Positions 28,718 through 38,126 are shown, numbered from the stretch's first letter. The stretch: DNA of 64,000 bases from Streptomyces avidinii (GCF_014650695.1 NZ_BMVL01000003.1:124001-188000), one strand, 5' to 3'. Made by a program: numbers and translations. The notes: generated from the letters alone by a model not told the origin.

Positions 28718-29134
28718 ATGTGGGAGTACGAGCACAGCATCGAGACCGGCGCCACCCCCGAGGCGATCTGGCGGCTCTGGGCGGACGTGGAGAACTGGGG
28801 TGCCTGGAACGCCGAGATCCAGAAGATCGAGATCAGCGGCCCGTTCACGGCCGGAGCGCGGATCACGATGACACCGCCGGGGGACGACCCGATCGTGCTG
28901 CGCATCGCCGAGGCGGTCGAAGGGGAACTGTTCGTCGACGAGGCGCGCTTCGACGGCCTGCTGCTGCGGACCATCCACCGGATCGACCGGATCGACCCGG
29001 ACCGGATCCGGGTGGTGTACCGGATGGAGATCACCGGCAACGGCGCCGACGAGGTCGGCCCGCAGATCGGCCCGGGCATCACCGCCGACTGGCCCGACAC
29101 GATGGCCGCGCTGGCCGGGCTGGCGCTTCGCTGA
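28718..29134 (+). CDS. SRPBCC (START-like) polyketide cyclase-type protein
   Basis: A 138-residue helix-grip protein. It begins MWEYEHSIETGATPEAIWRL with WADVENWGAWNAEIQKIEI, the usual hydrophobic-ligand-binding SRPBCC start. It ends with the long C-terminal helix TADWPDTMAALAGLALR. It may bind or modify a small hydrophobic ligand. The stop overlaps the MarR start (TGATG), so the two are coupled and the SRPBCC protein may deal with the molecule that the regulator senses. GGGAG precedes the ATG. Confidence 0.87.
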   Translation: MWEYEHSIETGATPEAIWRLWADVENWGAWNAEIQKIEISGPFTAGARITMTPPGDDPIVLRIAEAVEGELFVDEARFDGLLLRTIHRIDRIDPDRIRVVYRMEITGNGADEVGPQIGPGITADWPDTMAALAGLALR

Positions 29135-29562
29135 TGCCCCTGAGCCCCGGCGAAAGCCCCGGATTCCTGCTGTGGCACGCCACCCTGCGCTGGCAGCGCG
29201 ACATCGCCGCGGCCTTGGCCCCGCTCGATCTCACCCATGTGCAGTTCGTGCTGCTCGCCTGCACCTGGTGGCTCAACGGCCAGGGTGAGCAGCCCAATCA
29301 GCAGGCACTCGCCCGCCAGGCCGGCACCGACGTCAAGATGACCTCCCAGGTCCTGCGCACCCTGGAACACAAGGGGCTCGTCGAGCGTGAGGTCGACCCG
29401 GCCGACACCCGCGCCAAACGGCTGCGCGTCACCGGCGCCGGCGCCGACCTGGCGCCACGGGCGATCGCCGCCGTCGAGCGCGTCGACGCGGAGTTCTTCC
29501 GGCCGGTGCCCGTGGGTGACGCGGTGGCCCTGCTCGGCCGCTTGGCCCGTCCCGAGGCCTGA
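29134..29562 (+). CDS. MarR-family transcriptional regulator
   Basis: A 142-residue winged-helix protein. The helix-turn-helix is in QQALARQAGTDVKMTSQVLR (about 51-70). It is followed by TLEHKGLVEREVDPADTRAK and RLRVTGAGADLA, the wing typical of MarR proteins. The ATG overlaps the stop of the SRPBCC gene. The phased direct repeats over the operon promoter at 28657-28699 make autoregulation likely, although MarR proteins usually bind inverted repeats. Confidence 0.88.
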   Translation: MPLSPGESPGFLLWHATLRWQRDIAAALAPLDLTHVQFVLLACTWWLNGQGEQPNQQALARQAGTDVKMTSQVLRTLEHKGLVEREVDPADTRAKRLRVTGAGADLAPRAIAAVERVDAEFFRPVPVGDAVALLGRLARPEA

Positions 29563-29564
29563 CG

Positions 29565-29598
29565 CCCCGGTCGCGAACGCGCCCGGGTGTCACCGGGG
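29565..29598. terminator. weak hairpin between convergent genes
   Basis: CCCCGGT (29565-29571) can pair with ACCGGGG (29592-29598), with a smaller CGCG pair inside. It follows immediately after the MarR stop and precedes the HAD gene end. It is short and therefore only tentative. Confidence 0.35.
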
Positions 29599-29618
29599 GG
29601 TGGAGAACTCGACCGGGC

Positions 29619-30296
29619 TCAGCCGCCGTGGCGCGCGGTCAGCCAGCCGTACGCCGCGTCCGCGGTGAACTCCGGCTGCCCGCCCGGGAAGAGGAGCCCG
29701 GCGGACGCGAAGGCGGGGTCATCCGCGATGTCCGGCGCGTACGGGACCGCCATGCAGGCCATGCCCGCGGCCCGGGCGGCCCGCACCCCGGGCGCCGCGT
29801 CCTCGACGACCACGCAGTCGGCGGGCTCGGCGCCCAGCCTGCGGGCCGCTTCCAGGAACACGTCCGGAGCGGGCTTGCCGTGCGCGACCTCCTCGGCGGA
29901 GACCACCGTGGTCAGCAGTGCGTCCAGCCCGGTGCCGGCCAGGACGGCGTCGATCGCCTCGAGGGAGGAGCCGGAGGCCACCGCCATCGGCACGCCCTCC
30001 GTGCGCAGCCGCTCGACGAGCCCCCGCATCTGCGGGAAGACCTCGGTCCGGGTGCGGGCCAGCTCCAGGTAGGCGGCGTTCTGCTCGGCGAGCAGCCGGT
30101 CGACCGGCGCCGGGATCCCGTACCGCTCCCGCAGGATCTCCAGGGTCTCCCTCGTGCCGATGCCGATGAAGCGGGAGTGCTGCTCCCACGTGAAATCGGG
30201 GACCCCGTGCCGCTCCAGGGTGCGGCGGCCGGACTCGTAGTAGTTCGGCTCGCTGTCCACGAGGGTGCCGTCGAGATCGAATATGACGGAAATCAT
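29619..30296 (-). CDS. HAD-superfamily phosphatase (beta-phosphoglucomutase-like)
   Basis: A 225-residue HAD hydrolase. Motif I is FDLDGTLVDSEP (about 6-17, nucleophile Asp 7), motif II VASGSS (about 106-111), motif III with Lys in EVAHGKPAPDVFLEAARRLG, and motif IV DCVVVEDAAPGVRAARAAGM. The helical cap domain lies between motifs I and II, subfamily I. Likely substrates are sugar phosphates such as phosphoglycolate or hexose phosphates, but specificity cannot be read. Confidence 0.92.
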   Translation of the reverse strand: MISVIFDLDGTLVDSEPNYYESGRRTLERHGVPDFTWEQHSRFIGIGTRETLEILRERYGIPAPVDRLLAEQNAAYLELARTRTEVFPQMRGLVERLRTEGVPMAVASGSSLEAIDAVLAGTGLDALLTTVVSAEEVAHGKPAPDVFLEAARRLGAEPADCVVVEDAAPGVRAARAAGMACMAVPYAPDIADDPAFASAGLLFPGGQPEFTADAAYGWLTARHGG

Positions 30297-30340
30297 CCGT
30301 TGCGCCCGCCCTGACTGTTGCGTCCTGTCGGCCCATCCTG

Positions 30341-30820
30341 TCAGCTTTTGCCGGCACTCCTGCCGACGGATTCGACCAGCGGCAGCAGCCGGTGCGCCAC
30401 CCGCTCGCGCAGGGCCACCTCCGTCCGGGTGCGGACCACGCCCGGGAGCTGGATCAGCTGCTGGATCACATCCTCCAGGTGCCCGTTGTCCCGGGCCGCG
30501 ACGCGGGTCAGCAGGTCCCCGCCGCCGGTGATCGAGAAGGCCTCGATGATCTCCGGCACGGCGGCCAGCGCGTCACCCACGTCGTCCAGATGGCCCTGGG
30601 TGACCTCGATGTGCACGAACGCCAGCACCGGGTGGCCCAGCGCCGCGGGGGAGAGCACCGGTCCGGTGCCGGTGATCACGCCCGTGCGCTCCAGCCGGTC
30701 CAGCCGCGCCTGCAGGGTGCCGCGCGCGACGCCGAGGATGCGGGCGTACTCGCGGACGCTGGTGCGCGGCTGCTCGATCAGCAGGCGCAGGATTCTGGTG
30801 TCGAGCTCGTCCACCGCCAC
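30341..30820 (-). CDS. Lrp/AsnC-family transcriptional regulator
   Basis: A 159-residue regulator with an N-terminal helix-turn-helix: DELDTRILRLLIEQPRTSVR, then EYARILGVARGTLQARLDRL. A RAM (ligand-sensing alpha/beta) domain follows, including VLAFVHIEVTQGHLDDVGDA, then FSITGGGDLLTRVAARDNGH. Such proteins form octamers that respond to amino acids. I chose the GTG at 30820; GTG 30814 is also possible. An upstream extension is non-coding in character. Confidence 0.9.
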   Translation of the reverse strand: MAVDELDTRILRLLIEQPRTSVREYARILGVARGTLQARLDRLERTGVITGTGPVLSPAALGHPVLAFVHIEVTQGHLDDVGDALAAVPEIIEAFSITGGGDLLTRVAARDNGHLEDVIQQLIQLPGVVRTRTEVALRERVAHRLLPLVESVGRSAGKS

Positions 30821-30845
30821 GCCCCGACTGTACCAATGGCCCCGT

Positions 30846-31613
30846 TCACCCCGGTCGTTCCCGGCCAGGGGCCGACGGCGGCAGCGTGTGCAGGGCGACA
30901 TGCCCCAGATACGCCGTCAGGCCCACCGCCACCACGATCACGGCAGGTGGCAGCAGCAGCCATCCCACGGTCCAGCCGGCCCCCACCAGCAGGGCCCCGA
31001 CCAGGCCGCCGAGGAACATCGCCACGATGGAGAGACCGCGCCGCACCCAGGTGGCCGATCCGTACGCGGCGTCGCCCGGCCCCAGGGTGGAGCCGCCGAG
31101 GAAGGCCGTCATCGACCGGGTGACGAGGGTGGTCGGCACCCCCGGGACCTTCGATCGCATGATGGTGAGGGTCCGCATCCCCATCGCCAGCGAGAGGACC
31201 GCCGTGACGATCAAATGCCGGTGGGTCGGGGACCCGTAGTGCGGTGCGAGACCCCATCCGAGGCCCGCCGCGAGCAGGATCAGCCCGGCTTCCACGGCGA
31301 GGCCGTAGACGAACCACCGCCGCCCGCGGACCTCCTCCGTCAGCTCCATCCGGGCCCCGCACGCCACCCCCACGACGAAGGCGACCAGCGAGACCGCGGA
31401 CGGCAGGGCCGGCAGCTCGCCCGCCCGTGCGGTCCCGAAGGCCAGGAACAGCACATTTCCCGTCTGCATCGCCGTGAACACGGGCCCGAGCGCGAGCAGG
31501 CTCACGGCCTCCACCAGCCCGGTCACCACCGTCAGTACGAGCATCAGCGTCGGCAACGCCGGCCCGGCCCGGCGCGCACCCCCCGCGGCCCCGGTTTCAC
31601 GGCTCTCGTCCAT
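30846..31613 (-). CDS. DUF1275 (YoaK-type) membrane protein
   Basis: A 255-residue integral membrane protein with six hydrophobic segments. It carries the family region LVEAVSLLALGPVFTAMQTG followed by NVLFLAFG. A second region is RTLTIMRSKVPGVPTTLVTR followed by SMTAFLGG. The function of the family is not established. It lies just upstream of the Lrp gene on the same strand, separated by only 25 bases, so co-transcription is likely. Confidence 0.88.
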   Translation of the reverse strand: MDESRETGAAGGARRAGPALPTLMLVLTVVTGLVEAVSLLALGPVFTAMQTGNVLFLAFGTARAGELPALPSAVSLVAFVVGVACGARMELTEEVRGRRWFVYGLAVEAGLILLAAGLGWGLAPHYGSPTHRHLIVTAVLSLAMGMRTLTIMRSKVPGVPTTLVTRSMTAFLGGSTLGPGDAAYGSATWVRRGLSIVAMFLGGLVGALLVGAGWTVGWLLLPPAVIVVAVGLTAYLGHVALHTLPPSAPGRERPG

Positions 31614-31683
31614 GACGCCCGACAGTGACACGCCCACCCGGGTCCCCCCGCGCCGACATGCCGGAACGCATAGGGTCCGGAGG

Positions 31684-32277
31684 ATGAGTGACCTGTTGCT
31701 GGTGAGGCACGGCGAGACCGCCTGGAGCGCGAACGGGCGGCACACGGGACGCACCGACATCCCGCTGACCGCGCGCGGAGTCGAGGAGGCCATCTCACTG
31801 GCCCCCTTCTTCCGGGACCGGCAGCCCGCACTGGTGCTGACCAGCCCGCTGCGGCGGGCCGTCGCCACCGCGCAGCTCGCGGGGCTCACCGGCGGCGAGC
31901 CCGACCCCGACCTGTACGAGTGGGACTACGGCGGCTACGAGGGGATCACCACCGCGGAGATCCGGCGGACGACCCCGGACTGGTCCCTGTGGACCCACGG
32001 CGTTCCGCCCGGTGACGCCGAGCACCCCGGCGAGAGCGCCGCCCAGGTGGGGGCCCGGGCCGACCGCGCCCTGGCCCGCGTCGCCCCCGTGCTCGGCGCG
32101 GACGGCGGCGACGTGGTCCTGGTGGCCCACGGCCACTTCCTGCGCGTCCTCACCGCCCGCTACCTGCGCCTGGAGCCCGAGCACGGCCGGCTCTTCCTGC
32201 TGCGCACCGGAACCGTCAGCGTGCTCTCCACGGAGCACGCCCTCCCGGTGATCGCGGGCTGGAACACCCGCCCCTGA
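31684..32277 (+). CDS. histidine phosphatase (phosphoglycerate mutase-like)
   Basis: A 197-residue protein with the catalytic LLLVRHGETAWSANGRHTGR (phospho-His 9). It continues with TSPLRRAVATAQLAG, EWDYGGYEGITTAEIR and VVLVAHGHFLRVLTARYL, which carries the second catalytic His at about 151. It belongs to the acid-phosphatase-like branch (CobC/SixA/PhoE-like) rather than glycolytic phosphoglycerate mutase. The substrate is unknown. The ATG at 31684 follows GGAGGATG. Confidence 0.92.
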   Translation: MSDLLLVRHGETAWSANGRHTGRTDIPLTARGVEEAISLAPFFRDRQPALVLTSPLRRAVATAQLAGLTGGEPDPDLYEWDYGGYEGITTAEIRRTTPDWSLWTHGVPPGDAEHPGESAAQVGARADRALARVAPVLGADGGDVVLVAHGHFLRVLTARYLRLEPEHGRLFLLRTGTVSVLSTEHALPVIAGWNTRP

Positions 32278-32328
32278 CCCCGTTCGCCTCGCCTCGCGCG
32301 GCGGTGCCGTCTGCGTGACCATTCGTAC

Positions 32329-33870
32329 ATGGGTCACGACTCGTACATGGACCGGGGCGGTGCGGGTGCCGGGCCGGAGCAGGAGGGCCGGCAGGAACCG
32401 GGGCTCAAGGCCAACGCGATCGGATTCCTCGACGCGCTCGTCATCGGCCTGAACTCGACCTCGCCCGCCTACTCCCTGGCGGCCGTCCTCGGCCCGATCG
32501 TGGCGCTGGTGGGGATCTACGCACCGGGTGTGATGCTGGCCTCCTTCGTCCCGATGCTGCTCATCGCCGCGGCCTTCTACTACCTCAACAAGGTCGACCA
32601 GGACTGCGGGACGACCTTCTCGTGGGTCACCCGGGCCATGGGCCCCTGGGCGGGCTGGCTCGGCGGCTGGGCCATCGCCATGACCGGTGTCCTGGTCATC
32701 GGCTCGCTCGCGGACGTCGCGGTGCACTTCGGCCTGCTCGCCGTCGGACTCGACAGCTGGGCCGCGAACGCATGGATCCGGCAGATCCTCACCGTCGTGG
32801 TGATCCTGGTCATGACCGGGATCTGCGTCATCGGCACCGAGCTCTCGGCCCACCTCCAGGACATCCTCATCCTCGCCCAGGTCTTCTTCCTGCTGGCCTT
32901 CGCCGTGGTCGCCATCTACCGCGTCTACGCCGGCACCAGCACCCTGGAGGAGATCGAGCCCTCCCTCTCCTGGCTCAACCCCTTCGGCGCCGGCGGCGCC
33001 GCCCTCACCGGAGGGCTGCTGCTCGGCGTGTTCATCTACTGGGGATGGGAATCCGCGGTCAACCTCACCGAGGAGGTCGAGAACTCCGCCACCGCGCCCG
33101 GCAAGGCAGGCATCTGGTCGACGGTGATCCTCCTGGTCACCTACCTGTCCGTGGGCTTCGCGGTCGTCGCCTACGCCGGAACCGCCTACCTCGCCGAGAA
33201 CGCGGGCGAGGAGGAGGCGATCTTCGCGGTGCTCGCCCACGAGGTCATGGGCGGCTGGGACTGGGTGGTGCTCCTCGCGGTCTCCACGTCCGCGCTCGCC
33301 TCCACCCAGACCACGATCATCCCCGCTTCCCGTACCGCCCTGTCCATGGCCCGCCGGCACGCGCTGCCGCACGGGCTGGCGCAGATCCACCCGCGGTTCC
33401 GGACCCCGGACGTGAGCACGTGGTGGGTGGCCGGCATCGCCATCGGCTGGTACCTGGTCGTCAACCAGATCAGCGAGAACGCGCTCCTGGACTCGCTCAC
33501 CGCGCTCTCCCTGCTCATCGCCTTCTACTACGCACTCACCGGCCTGGCCTGCGCCATCTACTACCGCCGCCACCTGCTGGAGAACGTGCACAACTTCCTG
33601 CTGATCGGAGTCGGTCCGGTGCTCGGCGCCGGCCTGCTGGCCTGGCTGCTGGTGGAGTCGATCGGCGACATGTCCAACCCGGAGAACTCGGCCAGTGGCG
33701 CCTCCTGGTTCGGGCTCGGCCCGCCCCTGGTCATCGGCATCGCCATCGCGCTCGTGGGCGTGGCCGTCATGTGCTTCTGGCGGGTACAGGACGGCAGGTT
33801 CTGGCAGGAGCGGCGCTCGGTCGTCGACCCGGCCCTCGTCCACGCCGGGAAGGGCGAGGGGGTTTCCTGA
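32329..33870 (+). CDS. APC-family amino acid permease
   Basis: A 513-residue transporter with about 12 membrane helices. The first helix contains GLNSTSPAYSLAAVLGPIVA (about 45-64). The unwound-helix glycines expected for APC antiporters and symporters are present, and FIYWGWESAVNLTEEVENSA (about 238-257) is a hallmark of the family. The substrate is probably an amino acid or amine. Its stop overlaps the universal stress protein start by one base (TGATG). This recurrent permease-UspA pairing suggests stress- or nucleotide-linked control of transport. Confidence 0.92.
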   Translation: MGHDSYMDRGGAGAGPEQEGRQEPGLKANAIGFLDALVIGLNSTSPAYSLAAVLGPIVALVGIYAPGVMLASFVPMLLIAAAFYYLNKVDQDCGTTFSWVTRAMGPWAGWLGGWAIAMTGVLVIGSLADVAVHFGLLAVGLDSWAANAWIRQILTVVVILVMTGICVIGTELSAHLQDILILAQVFFLLAFAVVAIYRVYAGTSTLEEIEPSLSWLNPFGAGGAALTGGLLLGVFIYWGWESAVNLTEEVENSATAPGKAGIWSTVILLVTYLSVGFAVVAYAGTAYLAENAGEEEAIFAVLAHEVMGGWDWVVLLAVSTSALASTQTTIIPASRTALSMARRHALPHGLAQIHPRFRTPDVSTWWVAGIAIGWYLVVNQISENALLDSLTALSLLIAFYYALTGLACAIYYRRHLLENVHNFLLIGVGPVLGAGLLAWLLVESIGDMSNPENSASGASWFGLGPPLVIGIAIALVGVAVMCFWRVQDGRFWQERRSVVDPALVHAGKGEGVS

Positions 33871-34295
33871 TGTCCGTGGTCCTCGGGTACGACGAGTCAC
33901 CGGGCGCCGAACGGGCCCTGCAGGTGGCCCTGGAGGTGGCCACAGCCTTCGGCGAGCCCCTCGTCCTCGTGTACGGCGCGGCCGCTCCGGGGCCCACGGG
34001 CGAGGAGTACCGGGCCCACCGCGAGGCCGTACGCCAGGCCGGCCGCAGCGCTCTGGCGCACGCCGTCGAGGAGGCCGACGCGGCCGGCGTGCCGACGGCG
34101 GTCGAAGTGGCCGACGCAAAGCCCGCCCAGGCGCTGCTGGACGCCGCCGAGCGCCACCGCGCCCGGGTCATCATCGTCGGCAGCTGGGGCGACAGCCCGA
34201 TGCGCGGAGCCCTGCTCGGCTCCACCCCGCACAAGCTCCTGCACCTGTCGCCGATCCCGGTCCTGTGCGTACCGACCGGGCCGGAGGGCGCCTGA
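33870..34295 (+). CDS. universal stress protein (UspA family)
   Basis: A 141-residue single Usp domain. It starts MSVVLGYDESPGAERALQVA and has the ATP-binding-type C-terminal loop IIVGSWGDSPMRGALLGSTP, with LSPIPVLCVP. The pattern GxxGSxxxxLL is largely conserved (GALLGSTPHKLL), so nucleotide binding is expected. It is translationally coupled to the permease gene and is likely its regulatory partner. Confidence 0.92.
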   Translation: MSVVLGYDESPGAERALQVALEVATAFGEPLVLVYGAAAPGPTGEEYRAHREAVRQAGRSALAHAVEEADAAGVPTAVEVADAKPAQALLDAAERHRARVIIVGSWGDSPMRGALLGSTPHKLLHLSPIPVLCVPTGPEGA

Positions 34296-34365
34296 ACGTC
34301 CGAACAGCCGTGGTGCGGCCGCGTCGGACGACGCCCCCGGCCCGGTACCGGTCGTCGGCCGCCCG

Positions 34366-35646
34366 TCAGGGACCGGAGAGGGCGTTCTCGGGCTCGGCCT
34401 TCACCGGGGCCCCGCGGTCCACCTCCTTCCCCGCGCGCAGCCGGGTCAGGGCCGGGCTGGTGATCGCCGTCGTCACCAGGGCCATCAGCACCAGCATGGT
34501 GAACAGCTGCGGCCCGATGACACCGAGTTCCAGCCCGACGTTGAGCACCACCAGCTCGGTCAGCCCCCGGCAGTTCATGAGGGCGCCGATCGACAGGGCC
34601 TCGCGCCACGGTCTTCCACAGGCGCGCGCCGCACCCGTCGCGCCGCCCCATTTGCCGAGGAAGGCGACGAAGAGGATGGCGGCCGTCCACAGCCACAGTT
34701 CCGGCGAGGACGTCAGGCCCCCGATGTCCGTACGCAGCCCCGTGTGCACGAAGAACAGGGGCAGCAGCACGGGCACCGTGAACGCGCGCAGCCGGGCCGC
34801 CGAGGCCTCGATGCGCTGCCCGGTACGCGGGGTGATCACCCCGAACAGGAACGCCCCGAACAGCGCGTGCACGCCGATCAGGTCCGTGGCCAGCGCGGAC
34901 AGGCTCAGCCCGCTGAAGATCGCCACGAGGACCGCCGCGTCCCCGCCGCGGTCCACGCGGCCCGCCCAGCGGGCCAGGAGCGGTCGCACCGCGTACAGCA
35001 TCACCAGGGTGAAGGCCACGGCGAGCCCGGCCGTGGTGGCCGCCTCCATCGGGGACCCGGCCGTCGAGAGCGCCACCACCAGCGCCAGCAGGCACCACGC
35101 GACGACATCGTCCACGGCCGCGCAGGCCATGGCGAGGGCGCCGAGCGGGGTCCCGTACAGGCCCCGGTCGATGAGGATCCGGGCGAGCACCGGGAACGCG
35201 GTGATGCTCATGGCCACCGCCATGAACAGGGTGAACGGCATCCGGCCCACCCCCTCGGGGGCGAACCCGTCGTACAGCGCGAGGGCGAGCAGCGCGCCCA
35301 GGACCAGCGGCAGCAGCATGCCCGCCTGGCTCACCGCCACCGCGACCCGGGTGTGACCGCGCAGGCTCCCCAGGTCCAGCTCCAGCCCGACCAGGAACAT
35401 GAAGGCGAGCAGCCCGAGCTGCCCGAGCACCGAGGTGTACGGCAGTACGGACGGCGGGAAGAGCGCGTGCTGGGCCTGCGGCCAGAGCCAGCCCAGCAGC
35501 GAGGGGCCCAGCAGGATGCCGGTGGCGATCTCGCCCACCACCGGGGGCTGTCCGAACCGGCGGCAGACGGCGGCCCCCACCTGGCTCGCCAGGATCACCA
35601 CCGGAACGGCGACCAGCAGGGCGGGCAGCGGGTCAACGGACGACAC
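34366..35646 (-). CDS. cation:proton antiporter (CPA2/KefB-like)
   Basis: A 426-residue membrane protein with about 12 helices and typical CPA2 stretches: RFGQPPVVGEIATGILLGPS (about 30-49), LLAFMFLVGLELDLGSLRGH and AAVDDVVAWCLLALVVA with the ion-binding Asp pair. The regions GVHALFGAFLFGVITPR and MNCRGLTELVVLNVGLELGV are also typical. No nucleotide-binding RCK domain is attached. Its start overlaps the flavin reductase gene by 14 bases, placing it in the halogenase operon. Such antiporters are seen in several antibiotic clusters and may give resistance or ion balance. Confidence 0.9.
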   Translation of the reverse strand: MSSVDPLPALLVAVPVVILASQVGAAVCRRFGQPPVVGEIATGILLGPSLLGWLWPQAQHALFPPSVLPYTSVLGQLGLLAFMFLVGLELDLGSLRGHTRVAVAVSQAGMLLPLVLGALLALALYDGFAPEGVGRMPFTLFMAVAMSITAFPVLARILIDRGLYGTPLGALAMACAAVDDVVAWCLLALVVALSTAGSPMEAATTAGLAVAFTLVMLYAVRPLLARWAGRVDRGGDAAVLVAIFSGLSLSALATDLIGVHALFGAFLFGVITPRTGQRIEASAARLRAFTVPVLLPLFFVHTGLRTDIGGLTSSPELWLWTAAILFVAFLGKWGGATGAARACGRPWREALSIGALMNCRGLTELVVLNVGLELGVIGPQLFTMLVLMALVTTAITSPALTRLRAGKEVDRGAPVKAEPENALSGP

Positions 35647-36265
35647 GGGTACCTCCTTCGGGCGCGGCGGGTCGCAGGGCGGTCGGCAGGTCGCGGTGCG
35701 GGGCCGGCTGCGCCGCCGGCTGGGGAGCCGTGGCCGCCGCGGACCAGGGGGCGTAGCGGCGCAGCCCGTAGAGCAGCGGCTGGCGGTCGTCGCGCACGGT
35801 CACCCGCCCGACCTCGGCGAAGACGGCCGTGTGGTCCCCGAAGCCGACGGTTCTGACCACGGCGCAGTCCGCGACGGCGTGGGCGGCCGCCGTCAGGTGC
35901 GGTCCGCCCGCCCCCAGCGGAAGCCGCCACTCGACGCGGTCGAAGCGGTCCGGCGCCCCGGAGGCGAACAGGTCCGAGGTGCCGCGGGCCCGCTCGTGCA
36001 GCAGGTTGAGCGCGAAGTGCCCCTCGGCGAGCAGCACCGCGAGGGTCGGGCTCGCGGCCCGTATGCACACCACGAGCGTCGCCGGTTCGAGGGCGACGCT
36101 CGCGAGGGAGGTGCAGGTCAGGCCGTGCGGCACGGAATCGGAATCGAGGGTGGTGACGACGGACACCCCGGTCGGGAAGGCGGCCATGAAGGGACGGAGG
36201 TCCGCAGGCCGGCCCCCGGCCGACTCGTCCGGTGCGGCGGGGTGGGGCACGGAGCGATGGGGCAT
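35633..36265 (-). CDS. flavin reductase, probable partner of the tryptophan halogenase
   Basis: A 210-residue flavin_Reduct domain protein with FMAAFPTGVSVVTTLDSDSV, PHGLTCTSLASVALEPATLV, FALNLLHERARGTSDLFASG and GDHTAVFAEV. It reduces FAD or FMN with NAD(P)H. Flavin-dependent tryptophan halogenases need free FADH2, and this gene lies 85 bases downstream of the halogenase on the same strand. The ATG at 36265 follows AGGGAG. The C-terminal 30 residues are a Pro/Ala-rich tail overlapping the antiporter gene. Confidence 0.93.
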   Translation of the reverse strand: MPHRSVPHPAAPDESAGGRPADLRPFMAAFPTGVSVVTTLDSDSVPHGLTCTSLASVALEPATLVVCIRAASPTLAVLLAEGHFALNLLHERARGTSDLFASGAPDRFDRVEWRLPLGAGGPHLTAAAHAVADCAVVRTVGFGDHTAVFAEVGRVTVRDDRQPLLYGLRRYAPWSAAATAPQPAAQPAPHRDLPTALRPAAPEGGTRVVR

Positions 36266-36350
36266 GTCTGACTCCCTGAGGTGGCTGAAGCAACTGCGGC
36301 CCGGCAGCCGGCGAAAGTGCCGTGCTGCCGGGCCGCCCGAGCGGTGGGCC

Positions 36351-37952
36351 TTACGCGCCGTGCAGTTGGCGCAGGTAGTCGTAGGCACTGGGCAGGGTCT
36401 CCAGCAGATTCTGCTGCTGGCGCTTGACCGTGTCGAAGAGGGGTTCGGCACCGGCCACCGAGTCCGGGCGGTGCGCCAGGGAGGGCAGCGGGGCGTCCGG
36501 CTCCAGGCCGAGGCCCGCGAAGATGCAGTAGTAGCTGCCGTTGGTCCAGAAGTTGCGGAACTCGGCCTCGAAGTTGCCGTAGTACGTCGACTCGTCGGTG
36601 ATCGGCGAGTTGATGGGCAGGCCGGCCTTGTAGGCGGAGATCTTCTGCTGGATGTTGTCGGGGAGGGTCAGCTTCTTGTTGGCCTGCCAGAACGGCGTGT
36701 CGTTGCGCGGCGCGTAGAAGAAGTGCGCCTGGATGAAGTCGCGGGTGTCGTCGAACATCACCTCGATCTCGCGGTTGAAGCTGTTGACCAGGCCCTCGTT
36801 GAAGGTCTTGTCCGGGAAGTGCTTGGCCAGCTGGTAGATGGCGGCGGTGATGAAGTAGATGCCAGTCGACTCCAGCGGCTCCAGGAAGCAGGAGGACAGG
36901 CCGATGCTCACGACATTCTTCACCCACGCCCGGCGGTTGCGGCCCACGCGGAAGCGAATGTGGTTGAACTTCGTCTCCTCCACGTCCAGGCCCCACATGT
37001 CCGCGAACTCGCGGGTGGCGGTGTCCTGGTCGGTGAACTTGCTGGAGTACACGTAGCCGGTGCCGAAGCGCCCCAGCATGGGGATCTTCCACGCCCAGCC
37101 GGACGACATGGCGATCGCCGAGGTGTACGGCTCCACACCGTTCGCCTCGTCGTCGTGCGGGACCGCCGTCGCCACCGCGCTGTCGCACAGCAGGTGGTCG
37201 CTCATGTCGATGAAGGGCTCCTCCATCGCCTGGTTGATCAGCAGGCCGCGGAAGCCCGAGCAGTCCACGAACAGATCGGCGTCCAGGGCCAGTCCGCCCT
37301 TGGTGTGCAGCGTGGTCACGTAGCCGCGGTCGTCCTGCTCGACGCGCACCATCTCGTCCTGAACGTGGTTCACGCCCTGCTTCTCGGTGCTGAACCGGCG
37401 CAGGAAGTCGGCGACCAACTGGGCGTCGAAGTGCCAGGCGTACCGGGTGGCCGGACGGCCGTCGAGCCAGCGCGGGGCCTTCATGGCGTCCATCACGGGG
37501 GGCTCGCGGAAGCAGGCGTAGTCGAACGGCTCGGTGGTGCGGCCCTCGTACTTGCGCTTGAACCAGTAGTGCGACAGCGGGGTCTGGTCGTAGTCGGGGA
37601 GCAGCCCGAAGGGGTGGTAGAAGTGGTCGGGGCCGCCACCCGGCAGCTCGCGCGCCGTCGACTCGCCCTGCCCGTCGGTCCTCCAGTTGACGAAGCGCAC
37701 GGCCATCTTGAAGCTCGCGTTGCACTCCCGCATCCACTCGTCCTCGGCGATGCCCAGGTAGTCGAAGAAGGAGCGCTGCAGATTGGGCACGGTGGCCTCG
37801 CCGACACCGATGCGCGGGATCGACGGCGCTTCGAGCACGGTGATGTCGACCGTTCCCTGCAGCGCCTTTCCGAGGTATGCGGCCGTCATCCAGCCGGCCG
37901 TGCCGCCGCCCAGGATGACGACCTTCTGAAGCCGGGTGTCGCTGCTGGTCAT
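36351..37952 (-). CDS. FAD-dependent tryptophan halogenase
   Basis: A 533-residue enzyme that chlorinates (or brominates) tryptophan's indole ring using FADH2, O2 and halide. Visible are the FAD motif [20 protein letters not shown] (about 11-30), the lysine that forms the haloamine-like intermediate (Lys 82 in [11 protein letters not shown]), and the halogenase signature [20 protein letters not shown]. The catalytic Glu lies in [13 protein letters not shown]. The sequence pattern is closest to the PrnA/RebH/Thal group rather than the 5-/6-halogenases PyrH/SttH. C7 or C6 chlorination is therefore the best guess. It is divergent from the SARP gene. Confidence 0.95.
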   Translation of the reverse strand: MTSSDTRLQKVVILGGGTAGWMTAAYLGKALQGTVDITVLEAPSIPRIGVGEATVPNLQRSFFDYLGIAEDEWMRECNASFKMAVRFVNWRTDGQGESTARELPGGGPDHFYHPFGLLPDYDQTPLSHYWFKRKYEGRTTEPFDYACFREPPVMDAMKAPRWLDGRPATRYAWHFDAQLVADFLRRFSTEKQGVNHVQDEMVRVEQDDRGYVTTLHTKGGLALDADLFVDCSGFRGLLINQAMEEPFIDMSDHLLCDSAVATAVPHDDEANGVEPYTSAIAMSSGWAWKIPMLGRFGTGYVYSSKFTDQDTATREFADMWGLDVEETKFNHIRFRVGRNRRAWVKNVVSIGLSSCFLEPLESTGIYFITAAIYQLAKHFPDKTFNEGLVNSFNREIEVMFDDTRDFIQAHFFYAPRNDTPFWQANKKLTLPDNIQQKISAYKAGLPINSPITDESTYYGNFEAEFRNFWTNGSYYCIFAGLGLEPDAPLPSLAHRPDSVAGAEPLFDTVKRQQQNLLETLPSAYDYLRQLHGA

Positions 37953-38044
37953 GAAACAGCCCTCATTTCGGATTCGGCGGTTCGGGTGGTCGTGCTCATC
38001 AGTGTCGAAAGCCGCCCTATCACCGCTCTACACCGATGCGATCC

Positions 38045-38066
38045 GGCCGTTGTAGGGCCGTCGTAG
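38045..38066 (+). promoter_or_regulatory. 11-bp tandem repeat, likely SARP binding site
   Basis: GGCCGTTGTAG (38045-38055) is followed immediately by GGCCGTCGTAG (38056-38066), differing by one base. SARP activators bind direct repeats whose period is 11 bases. It sits in the 174-base gap between the divergent halogenase and SARP genes, so it could drive either. I see no decisive -10 box on one side. Confidence 0.65.
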
Positions 38067-38126
38067 ACCCCCCGGACACACTCCTCGCAGGCAGAGCGGC
38101 AGGCTGAAAACCACCGGGAGGACGCG

